Origin: Apodospora peruviana
Lineage: Eukaryota; Ascomycota; Sordariomycetes; Sordariales; Lasiosphaeriaceae
Assembly (NCBI GenBank): GCA_033439685.1
Contig: JAUEDM010000006.1
Coordinates: forward strand, 1,364,001-1,428,000
Direction: 5' to 3'
DNA length: 64,000 nucleotides
Shown here: one piece after another, positions 43,975 to 55,127 of the stretch
Numbering within the stretch: position 1 is the first letter of the stretch
Layout of the letters: every line of letters begins with the position of its first letter
Notes under the pieces: generated by a model
Told to the model about the DNA's origin: nothing
The model's input: only the letters and a program-made list of their open reading frames with translations
The model's database searches: none
Translations under genes and position numbers: made by a program

Positions 43975-44906
43975 TCGTAAGAAAGGGAGAGAGGGCTACT
44001 ACGGTACATGAAGCGGGCTGTACCTATGTAGTGGTGAGCGTGATCTATTTCCATCAGTCGATAGTCCCCGACAAACCATGTTGATAATGGCGGTACCTTT
44101 GTTCTCTTTGTCTTCTATCAGTGAATATTGGTTCGTTCCGCATGAAATATGCAGTGTTCTTTCTCTATATAAGACGGCCTCGTAGGTCTAGACCAGCGTA
44201 CCCTAAACGTTGCATAACCTGACTTGCGGTGCATATGTGTGTATCATAAAGTCTGGTACCACCCTTCACAGCCTCCTCGGAAGTATCCCACTTGATCTCA
44301 ATATGGTGTTCCATATTCTCTGTCAACACCAACCCATAATAGGACTTCGTCGTCAGCAATATTGACTATAGGGTGGTGACACGGCATCATGTACGAACAT
44401 TCGGTTCTGTCACGCTGCTATGGGAGTCCGAGGGTCTGTCGTTGACAGCCTCGGATTATTCCCGTTGTACTCGGCTGCACTTTTACCACCAGCGGCTCGT
44501 TGCCTATTTAAGACCTTATAAGACCACTGCCGCGAGTTTCATGCGGGTAAACTGCCGGATGCTAATGTCGTGCTTCCTTGTCTGCATCTCTGCGACGTCC
44601 GCGAGAGAAACATGTGATTGGCCCGGAATCAGTATGCGTATATGCCGAAGGCGACCGAGACTTTTAGAAACCCGTCTTTATTGATGAGACTCATTGGCGT
44701 TGTGAGACAGAGCAGTCGGCCAATGTTGGCCATCCTCAGTGCGGATAAACTTATCGTGTCCATGAATGCGATTGTGCGCATTATCCAACGGGTTATATTG
44801 GCTTCATTGTGTAGTTGTGCTAATTAGGTACTCTACCTTCCAACCCGCATCAACGGCAGTTATCACCAAACAAGATCTAATTACATGCCCACTGAGCCCT
44901 GCAAAG
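43975..44906. other. Intergenic region between terpene synthase and P450
   Basis: 932 bases between two co-oriented genes. Small ORFs (e.g. 44373-44684) show no domain. Likely 3' UTR of the synthase and promoter of the P450. Confidence 0.45.
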
Positions 44907-46648
44907 ATGTTGGTCACCATCCTCGTCGGCCTACTCGTCCTGTACTACATCACGAGCGCCATCATCGCCTGGCGCAAACTCCGCCATTTCCCCGGTCCGT
45001 TTCTGGCATCCTTCTCCTTGCTATGGCTCTTCCGTGTCGCCCTCTCGGGCAGAGCGTACAAGATCCGCATGGCGCTCCGGCAGCGTTACGGTGAGGGCAT
45101 GCTCATCCGCATAAGTCCGGACATGCTCATCACCGATGACCCGGGCATCTTCCAGCGCATCAACGGCGTGCACAACGGGTACGGCCGAGGCGACTGGTAC
45201 TCGGTCATGCGGTTCGACCCGTACCAGCACACCATGATCAGCAGCACCGACACGGCCTTCCACGACGACATCAAGGCGCGCATGGCGGCCGGCTATACCG
45301 GTAGGGAGGTACCTGCGATGGAGAGCGAGATTGACGAGCAGATCGCTAGCCTCAAGAATCTGTTTGAGAGGAAATACATCTCTGCTGACGACACGGTCAA
45401 TCCGATGGACTGGGGCTTGGTGGCGCAGTATTTTACGCTTGATTCACTTACTACGGTGGCGTTTGGGGATGCTTTCGGGTATCTTGAGACCGACTCGGAT
45501 GTATACGAGTACATCAAGACGGTGGAGGACAGCACCGTGTATTTTGCGCTGTGTTCTGACATTCCATGGATAGGCAGGATACTTACTTCGAAATTTGTGT
45601 TGAGGCTCGCGGGACCGAGCGTGTCTGACAAGACGGGGCTTGGCGTTACTATGGCGTGAGTGCATATTCTAGGTATACCGGTCTGCTAGAAGAGCAATCT
45701 GCTAACGGCATATTGTCCTCGAAGGGTTGCCAAAAGGGTTGTTTCGGCGAGATTTGACGGAGACCCAGGTGCACTAAGCCAGCAAGACATGTTGGCAAGT
45801 CCCCTGCTACCAAGTCTACTACCTCTCATATAGGAGAGGTCACTGACACTCATCCAGGGCTCCTTCATCCGCCACGGCCTTCCGCGAAGACAATGTGAGG
45901 CAGAGCTGCCAACCCAGCTCGTGGCTGGATCAGACACGACCGCCAACTTTCTCCGCACAGCTCTCCTCTTTATTTCTACGATACCGCACGTATACCATCA
46001 ACTACAGAAAGAGATCGATGACGCGATATCTGCCGGCCAAATTTCCAACCCAGCCACAAACGCCGAGGCAAAGAAGTTGAAGTATCTGCAGGTATCTCAC
46101 CAGTCCTCATATGGAGAGTCATGAACATGCTATTCACGCAAAGCAATATAGGCGTTCCTGTTGGAGTCACTGCGCTTCAGCCCTCCCATCTCGCTGCTCT
46201 TTCCCAAAGTCGTTCCCGCCAAGGGAGACACGCTGGAGGGCAAATCCGTGCCGGGAGGGACCAAGATCGCCGTCGATTTCTGGTCCATGGGCCGACGCAC
46301 CGACATATACGGCCGAGACGCCTCGGTGTTTCGGCCGGAGCGGTTCCTCGACGCCTCTCCCGAGAAAAGGGCTGTCATGGAGAAGACGACAGACCTAATG
46401 TTTGGGTACGGGAGATATTTGTGCCCCGGCAAGGCGATGGCGTGGCTTGAGATGAATAAGCTGTTTGTTGAGGTTAGTATTCTTCTCACACGTCTTGCTG
46501 TAATGGTGCTGATTAAAGATTGTGTTGTAAGCTTCTCCGCCATTTCGACTTTCAGGTGCTGGATCCCGAGATGCCTCTCACTCGGTCACACCACGCCCTG
46601 TTTGTGGTCAGGAATATGCGGATGCGAGTCACCAAGAGGTGTAAGTGA
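44907..46648 (+). CDS. Cytochrome P450 next to the ABA3-type synthase, 5 exons, 496 aa
   Basis: Exons are 44907-45655, 45725-45794, 45858-46091, 46152-46472 and 46532-46648, totalling exactly 497 codons with the stop. Intron 2 uses a GC donor (GCAAGT at 45795) with CAG acceptor; the other four are GT-AG. Features: membrane anchor (LVGLLVLYYITSAII), RHFPGPFLASF, I-helix LVAGSDTTANF, ExxR ESLR, FRPERFLDASPE, and heme loop FGYGRYLCPGKAM. In the known abscisic-acid clusters the ABA3 gene is accompanied by two P450s (ABA1, ABA2) that oxidise the ionylidene skeleton, so this P450 is a candidate tailoring enzyme. Which of the two it resembles cannot be judged by eye. Confidence 0.9.
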
Positions 46649-46851
46649 ACGACACCTAGTGTGTGGGAAGCTCGAGCGGAACGTTGGATGTCTTGGTGGG
46701 ATCTTGTTGGTTGGTGGTTTATCTGTTTTGTGCGACGAATCTGGGCACACGTTACTTTCGACATCTCGCACCTACACCTAACTACATACACTTTTACTTT
46801 TGTTGCTTAATATGGACAAACTTGGGGTGGATATTAAACATTGGAGATCCT

Positions 46852-48776
46852 TTAGCACGGACCACTGTAGTAATCGGCAACGGAATCTGGAGAAAGGCTC
46901 GACGCGCTCGGCAGTGAGGCGTTGCCAAACACGACAATGTCTCTGGCGGTAGACGTATACTTTGGCCAGCTCTGACCGAGGTAGTTGCGGGGATCAACCG
47001 ATGGGTTTGAGGTAAATGAGACCCAGAAGGCTGTTTGTTTCATCAGCTTCTGGGCTTTCCTCCAGCAGGCTCAACCTTTTTGAGGTAAAAGGGGGTAAAG
47101 TAGCTAAGGTAGGTACCCACATTCTATGGCATAACTCGTCTGCCACTCAAGCTCGGTCGAATTCCCGCGGTATTCGTAATGCGTCCCGAAAACTAGCGGG
47201 ATATCGGCTGCAGTTCTCGTGGTCAGCAAGTCTTCTACTACGGTATGCTAACCCTTCCGAGAATGGTAGGGCCACAAACAGCTGTGCATGCCGCCGAGCC
47301 AGTATCGAGGCGTGATGTTGGTGAAATTACCAGCATAGAGATATCGGTATGTCGTCAAGCCGTACTGGAGACGGACGCTACACTTGAAGTCAGCTTTGCA
47401 TTCTCCTGATATACTATCAATTGTTGGAGGGATGAGTCGTACCTCATCTCGCGCTTGACGCCACAAGCAAAAGGGTTTGCCGGAGCTGTCCCATCCGTCG
47501 GCGTTGGCGACGTCGCGCTGATGTTGAAAGGCGCGAAGGCAACCGGCTCGTTGAAGGTGTACCCGGTGATCAATGGCTGTGCGGTACGGTCATTGTCATT
47601 ACCTCGCCTACAGGTAATCAAACATGGTAAAACTCAGAATAATTAATAATGGTCCAAAAAGGAACTTACAATCTTGGCTACGAGCCCGCGTTCAAGCCGA
47701 TCCGTCATGTTGGCGAACACGGTAACGCCATCAGCGACGGGCTGGATTGGGCCCGGGGTCGGATTCCAGTTGGACGCAAGCATCTTGGCTTGCAAATCCA
47801 CCGCGGTGAGGTTCTGCATGCAGGTGAGCTCTTGCATGTCGCTAAGATTGGCGCAGCCGACGATCTGGGCCAGGTTATGGAACCTGGTAACATTTGTCGG
47901 ATAGGTCTCGGCTGTGCCAACCGACGAAGCAATAAGGCCGCCGACTATTGGTTTCTCCGGGTTCGCATATCCGTAAAAAAGAGTTGCCGCGGCTCCGGCA
48001 GACTGGCCGTACAATGTCATGCGGTGAGGGTCGCCTCTGGTTCCGCGTCTTATTAGTGACGATTCAACCCTGTGTGGAGAGGCACATAGACATACCCGAA
48101 GCCTTCGACATTGTCTGCAAGCCACTCGACTCTTATATCCAACTGTCAGCTGCGTTTCAGACAAATGGTCACTGTGATCTCACACAAGCCTGACATCCAT
48201 CAATCCCACATTCTTATTCGCAACAGGAGAGCCCGGGAAACCAAACAGACCTAGACGGTAATTGAAAGTCACAACCATGTGCGTCTGGGTCCGCTGGATC
48301 CACTGGTCGGGAACTTGATAGTTGGCATGGCCACCACCCTCCTTGAAGCTGCCGCCGCACACCCAAATAATAACAGGCAACTTCTTCTCTTTCATTCCCT
48401 CGTCGACCACCGGCTTTCGTGGCGCCCAGATGTTGAGATACAGACAGTCCTCGCTCTGGGCATCGGTATTCTGGAACTCGGGCACGAGCTCCCAAAAGGC
48501 GCCTGTCCTGTTTCCGCTGTCTTGCATGCAAATCGGCTTATAGGCTCCCGCGTCGGCTTTGCCGTAGTCCAGCGCTTTGAGAGGGGGCATGAAGCGCAGC
48601 GAACCCACCGGCGGCTGGCCAAAGGGGATCCCCAGCCATTGGTTGACGTCGGGCGTGGTGGAGTTGACGAAGCCCGTATAAGTGCCGCTAGTGGTTTTAA
48701 CAGTGAGTATACTACTGTCCTTGGCGGCGGCAGTCGGCGCCAGCAGGAGAGAAGCTGCCAAGTCGAGAAACTTCAT
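46852..48776 (-). CDS. Secreted carboxylesterase type B (alpha/beta hydrolase), 7 exons, 520 aa
   Basis: Exons: 48776-48184, 48131-48096, 48036-47670, 47576-47443, 47377-47280, 47237-47121 and 47069-46852. Their sum is 521 codons with stop. The signal peptide is MKFLDLAASLLLAPTAAA. Family blocks: QWLGIPFGQPPVGSLRF, SEDCLYLNIWAP, oxyanion region VCGGSFKEGGG, nucleophile elbow LYGQSAGAA, acidic-residue region PLITGYTFNEPV, and C-terminal YRYLYAGNFTNI, WLGGMHS (likely catalytic His) and DIPLVFGTH. The 42-nt intron 5 is short and its borders least certain. The ATG 48776 is preferred over 48806 because it starts the signal peptide. It faces the P450 tail-to-tail with ~200 bp between. Substrate could be a lipid, a plant ester or a terpenoid ester. 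Confidence 0.87.
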
Positions 48777-49163
48777 GGTTACGACAGACAGGAGTTCAGT
48801 TGTCAAACTTTCTGAAACGGAAACCGTTCAGATTGCTGCTCCCTTATGTATTATCCCCAGCTGCAAAGTTTGGTTCACGGAATGCGGCTGCATATGTTCA
48901 AGCGTTTGCGTTAACCGCACCATTGACGTCCAACCTCAAACCCGGTTTTGCGGGGTAGCAGTTGAGTGTTATAGGGGGGGAGGCGGGGGGTAAATGTAAG
49001 AGAACGTGTAGGACGCGGCACGATCCTCCTTGTCCCAAAACTCAGCAAACCTGTCCCGCAGGTCTGGCCGTGCTCGGATTTACCCCGAATTCCACGCACC
49101 CTGATCATCTGCCAATTCCAAACTTTGCACTTGGTTTGCAACTACTCGTAGTAGATTTGGACC
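48777..49163. other. Divergent promoter region
   Basis: 387 bases between the esterase (-) and a hypothetical gene (+). G-rich run at 48976-48990 (GGGGGGGAGGCGGGG). Nothing else recognised. Confidence 0.5.
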
Positions 49164-50757
49164 ATGGCAACCACCGAGACGGAAATCCAACCAGACCTAG
49201 CAGCCAAACTCCCGAACGAACTGGTCGAGGAGATCCTCTCAGCTCACGTCCGCAGTTTTGACCACAATCCCTCCTACCAATGGATCCAACTCCGCCATCT
49301 CTCGCGCCGCCAACGCCACCTCATCGAGACTTACTTCCGGAAGTTTTGGCTACCAACAGTCAGCATCACCCTGTACCTAGGCGGCCACCACCAAATCGAC
49401 TACAAGTTTTCCAGCGTCGAGTGGTCAGGTGCCGGCAACTTAGATACTGATAGCACAAACAGAGAAGAATCCACATTTCTTGCCGTCTTCCGAGCAGACC
49501 AGTCAACAGTTTTCCACGACAGGGATACCCCCAACCCGTTCACTCCGGCCGCGCTGGCTCGATTGTGGAGGGAGTATCTAGCCGAGACCAAACCCGACTG
49601 TGGCCGGACGGCATCCATCCGCTTCGGTGAGGGCGTTCTGAATGGTGGACTCAGCGGGGGGTACATCTTCAACGTGGCAGAGCTGCACGGTCTGCAGTTT
49701 GACGCAAGCGACGGCTCCGAAATCTGGTTTCGCTTCCGGGAGACCATCACCAGTGTCATGCGAGACGAATTCCGGCTTCGGCAGATTACCTTGAATTTAG
49801 TGAGTACTGCTTCCCGAGATATGTTGGCTGACTGGAATGGCGTCTAATCCGCCGGCGTATCTCTAAATCTCTGAATACCACTTGTCAGAGTCAGACACAG
49901 ACACAGACACAGACACAGACACAGACACAGGCACATCTCACACATCCGCGGACTCGAATTCGGAGTCGGATGATCCACATGACCCGAAGAGGTCAGAAGC
50001 TTTCCTCGAGAAGCTGGTGTCTGTACAAACTCAGCGCTACGTAGAACTCATCCAGCGGCGTGCCGAAGCAGACGGCAGACGCGCCGAGTTCTGCGAGGGC
50101 ACCCAGGATGATCACGGAATGTACCGGCCACAATACCTCGTCGAGTCGGACGACGAGTCCTGGCCAGAGGACGATGACGACTATGATCCTGAATCTGATG
50201 CTAATCCCTCGTCCGCGGCGTCAGACTCTGACGAAGGCCAAGTCGAGGCAGATCCCGACGGTGATGACGATGATGATGACCTCGACCCCGAAGCCCTCCG
50301 CAGAAATGTCCAGGGCGGCTTCTACGATAACGAGCAGAGCTGGGGCAGAAAAGGCCGCGTCTGCTGCCATGACTACCACGACGACGGCCAGTGCTGCTGC
50401 GAGCGGAACCGTGCGGCGTTTTGCCAGGCCCGTTTTCCTCCTGACATCTTCGCCCTGCGCCGTCTCGAGACCGAGTCCATGGTCCCGTATCTACCCTTCA
50501 CCCAATCGGTCGTTCAACAAATTGACCGAGACCCGGCAATTGTACCATATCTCTTGCAGGAGCTGAAAGAGATATATCGCCTCTATGAATACGAGGCCGA
50601 CCTGAATACTCCCGTCCATTTGCGCCGAAGAAGTCCGACATGGGCGGATCAGCATCCTCTGGCGATTGATGGGTCGGCCGCAGAGATTTTCATGCGAGTG
50701 AGGGAAACCAACAGGCGAAATGGGCAGTGGGTAAGGGTGGTGGAATGGCCCCGGTGA
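49164..50757 (+). CDS. Hypothetical protein with F-box-like N terminus and acidic Asp-rich centre, 500 aa
   Basis: Exon 1 is 49164-49799 and exon 2 is 49891-50757. The intron starts GTGAGT at 49800 and most likely ends at CAGAG 49890, the only acceptor that keeps frame with this donor. Residues ~14-60 (AKLPNELVEEILSAHV, IQLRHLSRRQRHLIE) resemble an F-box start. Exon 2 opens with a (Asp-Thr)6-7 run from a GACACA repeat, followed by acidic low-complexity sequence. A Cys/His-rich segment (VCCHDYHDDGQCCCERN) and a soluble C terminus ending VVEWPR follow. If the F-box reading is right it would be a substrate adaptor of an SCF ubiquitin ligase; this is tentative. Family not recognised. Confidence 0.65.
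49888..49935 (+). repeat. GACACA hexanucleotide microsatellite at an exon start
   Basis: About seven copies of ACAGAC/GACACA directly after the splice acceptor of the hypothetical gene. It encodes alternating Asp-Thr in the chosen frame. Copy number changes add or remove two residues without changing frame. Confidence 0.85.
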
Positions 50758-52303
50758 GATGAATTTCATCCAAGATAAATAGTTTGATATTATCTCGGTA
50801 AGAAAACTAAATCCAACCGCGCCGCCGCTCGCTTCGTTCCACATAGCCACCCGCGCTGCGGAAACATTGGCCCGCCTGCGGCATCGTACACCCTCTCGGC
50901 GATCTGTCTTGAATCTGCCATGACCCCAAACCCATAGTTATCGTCATCATCATGACCACCCTTACTAACAGTAATCCGAAGGTCGTTGTTCAGCTGTTCT
51001 TTCCGGGGGTCTATCGCAACCTCCAGTCTCTCAGCTCCGGAAACCTGCTACCACTCTTGAACGCAGCAGGCGCGAGATACGACAGTTGCAGGATAAATAC
51101 CCGCAAGTCATCATGTTTTCGGCCGCGTGCTATGTCAGTAGTAGCGGTCATACCGACCACGGCTGCCAGCGGGGCTCATCGCGTTCCATCGGATCAAGTG
51201 CAGCCGTTTGATCGAGACGCAAGGGATACGGAGACTGGATTCTGAGACAGTCGCGTCATTGCCACTTGCGACCGCTTTCCATGTCAAGTTCCCCTGTCGT
51301 TTACACAACAACCCCTAATTGGCCGACGGCCGGACGTAAGGGACCGCCATAGCTGCTTGGAACAGTTGCGGGAAGGGCTTTATGAGAGACATGGGAGAAA
51401 GAACAATGTGTATCTGTTACGTACCAGCCAGGTGGATCTCTAACTCCGGCCAGGACTGACCGGCTCCGTACGTAGCATGAGTCGGCCGGTTTTTATAACT
51501 AACACGCAATTATACTACTATACGTACGCGCGGTATCGGCATTCTTAGGCACGAATCGTATAAATACGAGCTCCGCATAACGGATTCTAAGCTTAATATA
51601 ACAACCTGTGTATGGGTGTTCTTGACAACACAAGGACCACAAGAGTTTCTGTTGCTCCACAGAGCCACAAAGGGGTTAGGTCTTAGGTAGGGGGTAATCA
51701 CAAAGAGTATCGGTTCCAAAGAACACACAAGATGTGCAGTTGACACAACAACTATTGCCAAAGTACTTGTATTGATTACTGCCGTAATAAATCCTCTCGG
51801 AGAGTGCCAGACTCTCGCGACTAATACAGAAATACTACGACCAATGAGAATGGACCCGAAGTCCCGAACCCACGGGTCCCCAGGTCCCGTCCAGCAGTCT
51901 CCGACTCCTCGGGTCCTCGGGACCGTCAGACGGCTGTCCTCCAGCTGCCGCCAGCTGTCAGCGCTGTTGTCCAATCTGGGCTCGAAACAACTGCTGCTCA
52001 CTGTGTTGGAAACCACTGAAAGCCACTGTATGAAGGCATTCAGTTTAACAAAAGTAAACCCGACTACGACCAGTAACTAAAACAAAGAGAAAAAATGGGA
52101 GAGCACAAATTAGCCTTCTCAATCTAGACTTCTAGAAAGTATCAGCAAGAGGAAATGCGGGAAGTAAACTCACCTAGACTAGAAAGTCAACAACAGCGAC
52201 CGAGTCGACTTATACTGAACTGCAGTGCTGAATAGGAGTCGTTCCGTATTACCCACAGTAGTATTTTCTGCGGCAATATCTCATGCCACTCTTCATCATG
52301 CTA
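50758..52303. other. Intergenic region, possible repeat debris
   Basis: 1.55 kb with only doubtful ORFs (50952-51245 plus, 51510-52016 minus). Stretch 51480-51780 is AT-rich and 51860-51970 is rich in GTCCC/GGGTC words. This may be a degraded LTR or other repeat, but I found neither flanking duplication nor a second copy. Confidence 0.35.
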
Positions 52304-52831
52304 TCACACCAAATTCAACTTCTTCATCTCCCGCCCCATAACCTCCAACCGACGCTGCGCCTGCGCAACATCCCATTCTCACTGTTGAGCCACATTCTCT
52401 CTGATTGGCAAATAAAACCGCGGTCTCGCCGGATCAGCAGGACACATCTGCACAATGTGCTTCGCCGACTCCAACGTCTGCCGCGCCGTCTCGAACCGGG
52501 CTGCCTGGTTATCGACATCGAATCCGGCAATCATGAGCGCCGCCTCGGCCTCGTCCTTAAGTGCGGCCGCCTCACTCTTGAGCCGGGCCACGCAGGTCGG
52601 GCACTCTTCCTGGAATTGGCGACTCTTCAAATTGACGCCCTCGGAGAGGTAGGGGCAGTCCTTGCACCAGATACTGGTCTCGTTGTACTTGCCGCAGCAG
52701 GTCGCTACCTGCTCGTCCCACTCGACGCGCCAGGCTCTGGCGCTCTGGTACTCGGCACTGATCCACGGACAGCGGGCATCGGACGACAGTTCATGAGGGC
52801 AGACGTAAAATAAGCGTGAGATGATGCACAT
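52304..52831 (-). CDS. Small Cys-rich conserved hypothetical protein, 150 aa, with possible TGA readthrough to 174 aa
   Basis: ATG 52831 starts MCIISRLFYVCPHELSSD, a pattern I associate with small cytosolic Cys-rich proteins of Sordariomycetes. Cys pairs follow (CCGKY, IWCKDCPYLSEG, CPTCVARLK), suggesting a zinc site, then an amphipathic helical half (EAAALKDEAEAALMIAGFD). A TGA at 52381-52379 ends the frame after ENVAQQ, but the next 24 codons are clearly coding-like (EWDVAQAQRRLEVMGREMKK) and continue the helix to a TGA at 52306-52304. So the true protein was probably 174-175 residues and the first TGA is a mutation, an error, or a readthrough site. No signal peptide. Confidence 0.6.
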
Positions 52832-53596
52832 CTTCGACTCGGTTACCTGCCCGAGCTTTTGATGTGTGTTTTGATAGCTGGGGCTTTTGTGAAGGTGTTG
52901 AGGAGGATTTTGAGAATGAGTTGCTGGTTTCAAACATCATGATCTTTCTCTCTATCTCGGGGGTTGTCTTCGTTTTGAATACGAGCTTCAGGGGGAAGTC
53001 AACACGAGGTGAATGGTCTGTTATTTTCCAATACAATAGGTATGTATTCTCTTGACGAAGCTGTAACCTCGAGAGTCGGTAGCTAGTGTGAGTGACTCGA
53101 GACAATAGTATTGTCTGACCAGAGAACCTCTTTGTTTACACAATGGCATTGTAAACTCTAAGGAACAGCTTGTATGACCTGTTCGTCAAAGAATCTCTTT
53201 GTGACCGAGCAGTAGACCTGCACGGGCTAGCGAACTCATTCATAATTACAGCTGGACAACGTTCGTATTTACTGTATTATGGTTACGCAGAAAAACTCGT
53301 AGGATGGGACAATATAGCAATGGGAATTACAAAGCAAGACATTTCATGGTAGAACAATATGACAGTTGCTTTCCCACCGGTGCAGTGTACCGCGCCGACT
53401 TTATGTTACGAAATGTTTGGGAAAATTTTGGCAAGTTCGGCTGTTGATCGTTATTCATAATTGATTATCCTAACATGGCGTCGCCCGCCGGCGGTGTTAA
53501 CCCAGGGAATCGTACTAGGGAAACGTAAACGAAAAGAAATGAATAAAACAGCCTGTGGAGGGAAAATTCAGAAAGCAAAAAGAAATTGGTGAATTT
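52832..53596. other. Intergenic region
   Basis: 765 bases. A minus-strand extension of the Cys-rich frame up to 52933 exists, but the region looks like leader DNA. Nothing else supported. Confidence 0.45.
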
Positions 53597-54706
53597 TCAG
53601 ACTCGTCTGCCCTTCTCGATTGCCTCCATCAGCTCCGCTGCCGCAGCAGCCAGCTTCCTAGATTGCTCGCTCATCTTCTCCTCGGGCTTCTCGCCAGCCG
53701 CCTTGAGCGCCTCCTTCCAGAAGGCCCACCGCTCAATGCCGAACTGCGGGCCTTTGTACAGCTTCCCCGGCTTGAAATGGGCGCTGTTTGAATCCTCGGT
53801 GACCGGGGCCTCGACCGCTTGGATGTACAGCGTCTGGCCGCCGTAGAGGACCCGCAGTGCCGCCGTGCTGACGCTTAGATCGGTATATCTCGGGTCCGAC
53901 GGTTCGCTCTCAAGATTGCGCATCGTCCTGAAGGCGTTCCTCACGAATCCTGGGAAGCCGGCAAGTGAGAGACGGGCGAGGAAGGCGGTCGAGTTGAGCC
54001 CGTGGGCAACCGGGTCGCCGGGCCAGAGATCATCCTCGATATCGGCTAGTTATGTAGGGGTCGTGTTAATTAAGGTATGCACGGTGTCTTGTGGGAAAGA
54101 AGCAGCCATGTATCTGCATGGTGGTAACGTACGTTCAAACTGCTCATACACATCTATTCCGAACTGCTCCATGCTGACAAAGATGGGGTATCCCTCTCCC
54201 TTTAAGTATGTCTGTTGATTAGCCTTCTGTTGTCCAGTCAATTAGGGATCACTCGAAGGCATGTCAATTACCAAGGGACCATGCGACATGCCCCCCGACC
54301 TTTCCGATCTGGAGATGGTAACCAGCAGCTGCACGAGCCATGCCTGGGCCCGGTGGTTATACGGGATCTGCATGGCCATATCGCAGAACCACTGACTGAG
54401 CGCGGCATGCTGGCCTTTGGCCTCGTTCCACCCGTTGTCGCCACCCTTTAGGCACTCTTCTCGACTTGGAAGCATGTCGAGGACGGCTCTCGTGGCATCG
54501 AAGGTGGTAATTTTGCCCTGAATGAGGTCCCTCAGGATGACCATGGCCGTCTTGTTCTTGAAGGATTGGCTGGAATTCGGATGGTCGTCGTCAAACCACA
54601 CCGTGAGATCGTCGGCGAGGGTAAATTCAACCAGAGGCGGGTCGGAGTCGACGTCAGAGACAACTTGTTTAGGCTGGATGGGTTTGGACTTCTTGATGTC
54701 GCCCAT
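53597..54706 (-). CDS. DUF3632-family protein, 3 exons, ~325 aa
   Basis: Exons 54706-54272, 54226-54133 and 54045-53597. Blocks: FKNKTAMVILRDLIQGKITT, AALSQWFCDMAMQIPYNHRA, EQFGIDVYEQFE, LNSTAFLARLSLAGFPGFV, RNAFRTMRNLESEPSDP, KLYKGPQFGIERWAFWKEAL. This layout matches the fungal DUF3632 family, cytosolic helical proteins of unknown function. Exon 2 could start at 54226 or at 54211: two CAG acceptors lie 15 nt apart in the same frame, so two isoforms differing by five residues (KANQQ) are possible. Confidence 0.78.
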
Positions 54707-55127
54707 CGTGTTTGGTGTTGGTTGAAATGAATGTTGAACCAGACGACCGAGGTGGACTGGCTGTCTAGCAATGAATGCCTTTATGGCGAGGTAGATGGAG
54801 TGAGAAAATGATTTAAAGCTACCTTATTCCGAAGCATTCCCCAAAATATTCCCCACCTGGCAGCCGGTGACGCATGTCGGCAACCTCATCCGTGGCCGTC
54901 TTGTGAACGGCGCTTAAATACCTACCGTTAAAAACCGCTCAGCCGGCCAGAGGCGCAGCTAGAAGGCCAGGGGCCAATAACCAACTCGGGTGGCTACCAA
55001 ACTGGAATCTGAAACCCAACCCAACACCCACCTATTGATTGCATCAGCCACCCCTTACTGCTTCATGACGTGATCTCTGCAGTTGAGATAAGGTTGTGCA
55101 GACCATCACTGAACAAAAGACCTTTTA
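54707..55127. other. Divergent promoter region
   Basis: 421 bases; no motif recognised. Confidence 0.5.

Noticed and set aside
50952..51245. 97-aa plus-strand ORF with acceptable start
   Set aside because: Composition drifts after 45 residues and no homologous pattern is recognised; could be a relic but support is too weak.
51510..52016. 168-aa minus-strand ORF
   Set aside because: Odd composition, no domain, overlaps repetitive GTCCC/GGGTC sequence; chance ORF is more likely.
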